Shown: in pieces, positions 4,751 through 6,196 of the stretch
How the letters are laid out: each line of letters starts with the position of its first letter
Position numbering within the stretch: the stretch's first letter is position 1
Source of the DNA: Anaerolineales bacterium
GTDB taxonomy: Bacteria; Chloroflexota; Anaerolineae; Anaerolineales; Villigracilaceae
Length of the DNA stretch: 6,196 bases
Reading direction: 5' to 3'
Assembly (NCBI GenBank): GCA_016928525.1
Contig: JAFGKO010000305.1
Location: 1-6,196 of the forward strand
Program-made: the position numbers and the translations under genes
Notes under the pieces: model-generated
The model's database searches: none
Seen by the model: the letters and a program-made list of their open reading frames with translations, nothing else
What the model was told of the DNA's origin: nothing

Positions 4751-6196
4751 ATGGGAAAGACAAACAATCAAAAGCAGCTGAAAAACGGCAATGGGCGGCC
4801 GCGCGTGCCGGATGTTGCACTGATCTGTGAGCAGGTGGAGAAGTTTCAGCAGGTAGAGCCGAGCTATCAGGAGTTGGCCAAGGTATTGGAGGCCATCCTT
4901 CGCAAGGCGGAAAAACAGTATGCACCGCTGGCGATCGTCCAGACAAGGGCCAAGAAGGTGGACAGCTTTGCAGAAAAGATTACCCGCAAGTGGGATGGAT
5001 TGGACACCGACGATCCCGTAACGGAGTTCACGGATCTGTGCGGGGGGCGGATCATTACCCTGCTCAAGTCGCACAGCGACGCGGTCTGCCGTTTCATCGA
5101 AGACCATTTCGATATTGACTGGGACAATTGCGTGAATGCGATCGAGCGGCTCGATACCGCGGAGTTCGGCTATTTGTCGAAGCACTATATTGTCTCGCTA
5201 AAGCCCGGCGTATTTACGGCCAAGGAACTGGGACTGACTAAGATTCCCGACTCGGTCTATCCGTCGGAGGGATGCCCGATGAAGGCGGAGATCCAGGTGC
5301 GCACCATCCTGGAGCATGCGTTTGCCGACGTGACCCACGACCTATGCTACAAGAGCAGCTTCAAGGTTCCGAAAAAATGGCTGCGACAGGTGGGCGCCGT
5401 GGCGGCGGCATTGGAAACCACCTCCAACGAGATGGAGGATATCGTGGCCGGCATCCAGGACTATGCCGCCAACTTTGGCGGTACCCTGACCAAGGATGAA
5501 ACCGATCTGGAAATAGAGAAGCTGGAAATCATTCTGAAGAGCACGAAGGACAAGGTGAAGTTCGCGTTACGAATCGCTCTCCTGGCTATCACCAAAGGAG
5601 ATTGGGACAAGGCGATTGATACGCTCGAACCCTATATCAACATGAATAATCCCGCCGTATGGCGGGATTATGGCGTTGCCCTCGTCAAGAAGAACCGGGG
5701 CGGAAAGAAGCCTTCCGATGAATATAAAAAGGGCCATGATTATCTCAAAAAGGCCGCCGAATTCCGGCCCGGTGACAGCAATGCCATGGCGGCCTATGCC
5801 AGCAGTTGGCGGCGATTCAAGACCAAAAAGGCCATGGAAGAGGTGCGCTACTGGTACCACAAGGCCTACGAGACCGATCCGGATAATGCCTATGCACTGG
5901 CCAATGTCCTTGAACTGGAAATCACGCATCGCAAGGATCTGTCGGCCGTGGCACTCATGCGCCCCGCAATTGAACGGGCGATCCGGCGCGGACTGGCCCA
6001 GGCGGAGGTAGGCACCAACCATCCGTGGGCCTACTATAACGCGGCCCTCTTTTCTGCGCTGCTCGGCCGGGAATGCGAGAGTCTCGGATATCTGGCCAAG
6101 GCGATGGCCTGCAGCAATGCGCGGTTCATGCTTGAATCGGCCTGCCGATCGGCAACGCGGATCGAGAATGCCGTTGCGGACCGGGTAATCCTCGGC
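4751..6196 (+). CDS. RelA/SpoT-domain nucleotide pyrophosphokinase fused to TPR-like repeats (3' end outside window)
   Basis: 482 codons are open to the window edge without a stop. Residues about 20-205 are a RelA/SpoT synthetase domain, which transfers pyrophosphate from ATP to GTP/GDP to make (p)ppGpp, or in toxic relatives to adenosine nucleotides or tRNA. Visible motifs: RAKKVDSFAEK (66-76, basic ATP-binding RxK...S...K); FTDLCGGRI (93-101) with the metal-binding Asp D95; FGYLSKHYIV (139-148, the G-Y-x-S-x-H base-binding Tyr Y141); EIQVRTILEHAFADVTHDL (180-198) with catalytic Glu E180; and Y200-K201. All key positions are kept, so it should be active. No HD hydrolase domain precedes it, unlike long Rel/SpoT, so it resembles a small alarmone synthetase. 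Residues about 270-480 are helical and TPR-like (KGDWDKAIDTLEPYI; then YWYHKAYETDPDNAYALANV). Start ATG 4751 has a strong RBS. The TPR part may autoinhibit or sense a partner (inference). Housekeeping alarmone synthesis is an alternative to a toxin role. Confidence 0.88.
   Translation, partial: MGKTNNQKQLKNGNGRPRVPDVALICEQVEKFQQVEPSYQELAKVLEAILRKAEKQYAPLAIVQTRAKKVDSFAEKITRKWDGLDTDDPVTEFTDLCGGRIITLLKSHSDAVCRFIEDHFDIDWDNCVNAIERLDTAEFGYLSKHYIVSLKPGVFTAKELGLTKIPDSVYPSEGCPMKAEIQVRTILEHAFADVTHDLCYKSSFKVPKKWLRQVGAVAAALETTSNEMEDIVAGIQDYAANFGGTLTKDETDLEIEKLEIILKSTKDKVKFALRIALLAITKGDWDKAIDTLEPYINMNNPAVWRDYGVALVKKNRGGKKPSDEYKKGHDYLKKAAEFRPGDSNAMAAYASSWRRFKTKKAMEEVRYWYHKAYETDPDNAYALANVLELEITHRKDLSAVALMRPAIERAIRRGLAQAEVGTNHPWAYYNAALFSALLGRECESLGYLAKAMACSNARFMLESACRSATRIENAVADRVILG

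Noticed and set aside
4696..4830. Small + strand frame of 44 codons overlapping the RelA/SpoT start
   Set aside because: No clear RBS; two thirds of it overlaps the better supported gene in another frame; the sequence resembles no known small protein or leader peptide.
4703..5185. Antisense open frame of 160 codons
   Set aside because: Opposite the RelA/SpoT catalytic domain, whose conserved motifs are clearly on the + strand.

Overview
The window looks like an accessory or defence-type locus of a Gram-negative-like bacterium. All genes lie on the + strand. The ends are GC-rich (about 65% by hand count at 2041-2100), while the middle is clearly AT-richer (about 37% at 2641-2700). The phylum cannot be fixed from the sequence. 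The intergenic palindromes and the large TPR proteins would fit the PVC/Kiritimatiellota-type bacteria, but that is only an impression.

Layout. (1) 1-429: the 5' edge. A short open frame ends at TAA 79-81 and is followed in the same frame by a Nudix hydrolase lacking its N-terminus, with an intact Nudix box; it is probably a remnant. (2) 434-4539: a very large STAND-type NTPase starting at GTG with a Shine-Dalgarno match, only 4 bases after the Nudix stop. It has an N-terminal DUF4062 domain of the TEP1/NPHP3 kind, a NACHT/AAA P-loop NTPase core, and 12 TPR units of 48 residues. The reading frame breaks at base 3916-3922 (a zero-frame A AAA AAT heptamer) inside TPR unit 9. Unit 9 is 143 nt where the units around it are 144 nt, and a -1 shift restores the repeat perfectly and extends the protein from 1169 to 1368 residues. 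(3) 4540-4750: an intergenic gap with a cluster of three small hairpins. (4) 4751-6196 (runs off the window): a RelA/SpoT-type nucleotide pyrophosphokinase domain without an HD hydrolase domain, fused to a C-terminal helical/TPR region.

How the genes may work together (inference). Both large proteins have the same logic: an N-terminal enzymatic or putative effector domain followed by C-terminal TPR repeats suited to recognising a partner. STAND NTPases with N-terminal effectors and C-terminal repeat sensors are established anti-phage proteins in bacteria, and some small alarmone synthetases are toxins or anti-phage sensors. A two-gene conflict module is therefore a reasonable working hypothesis, with the Nudix fragment as a possible decayed third member. 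The most striking single observation is the frame break in the TPR array. It is either a programmed or phase-variable switch of sensor length, or a one-base homopolymer deletion or sequencing error.
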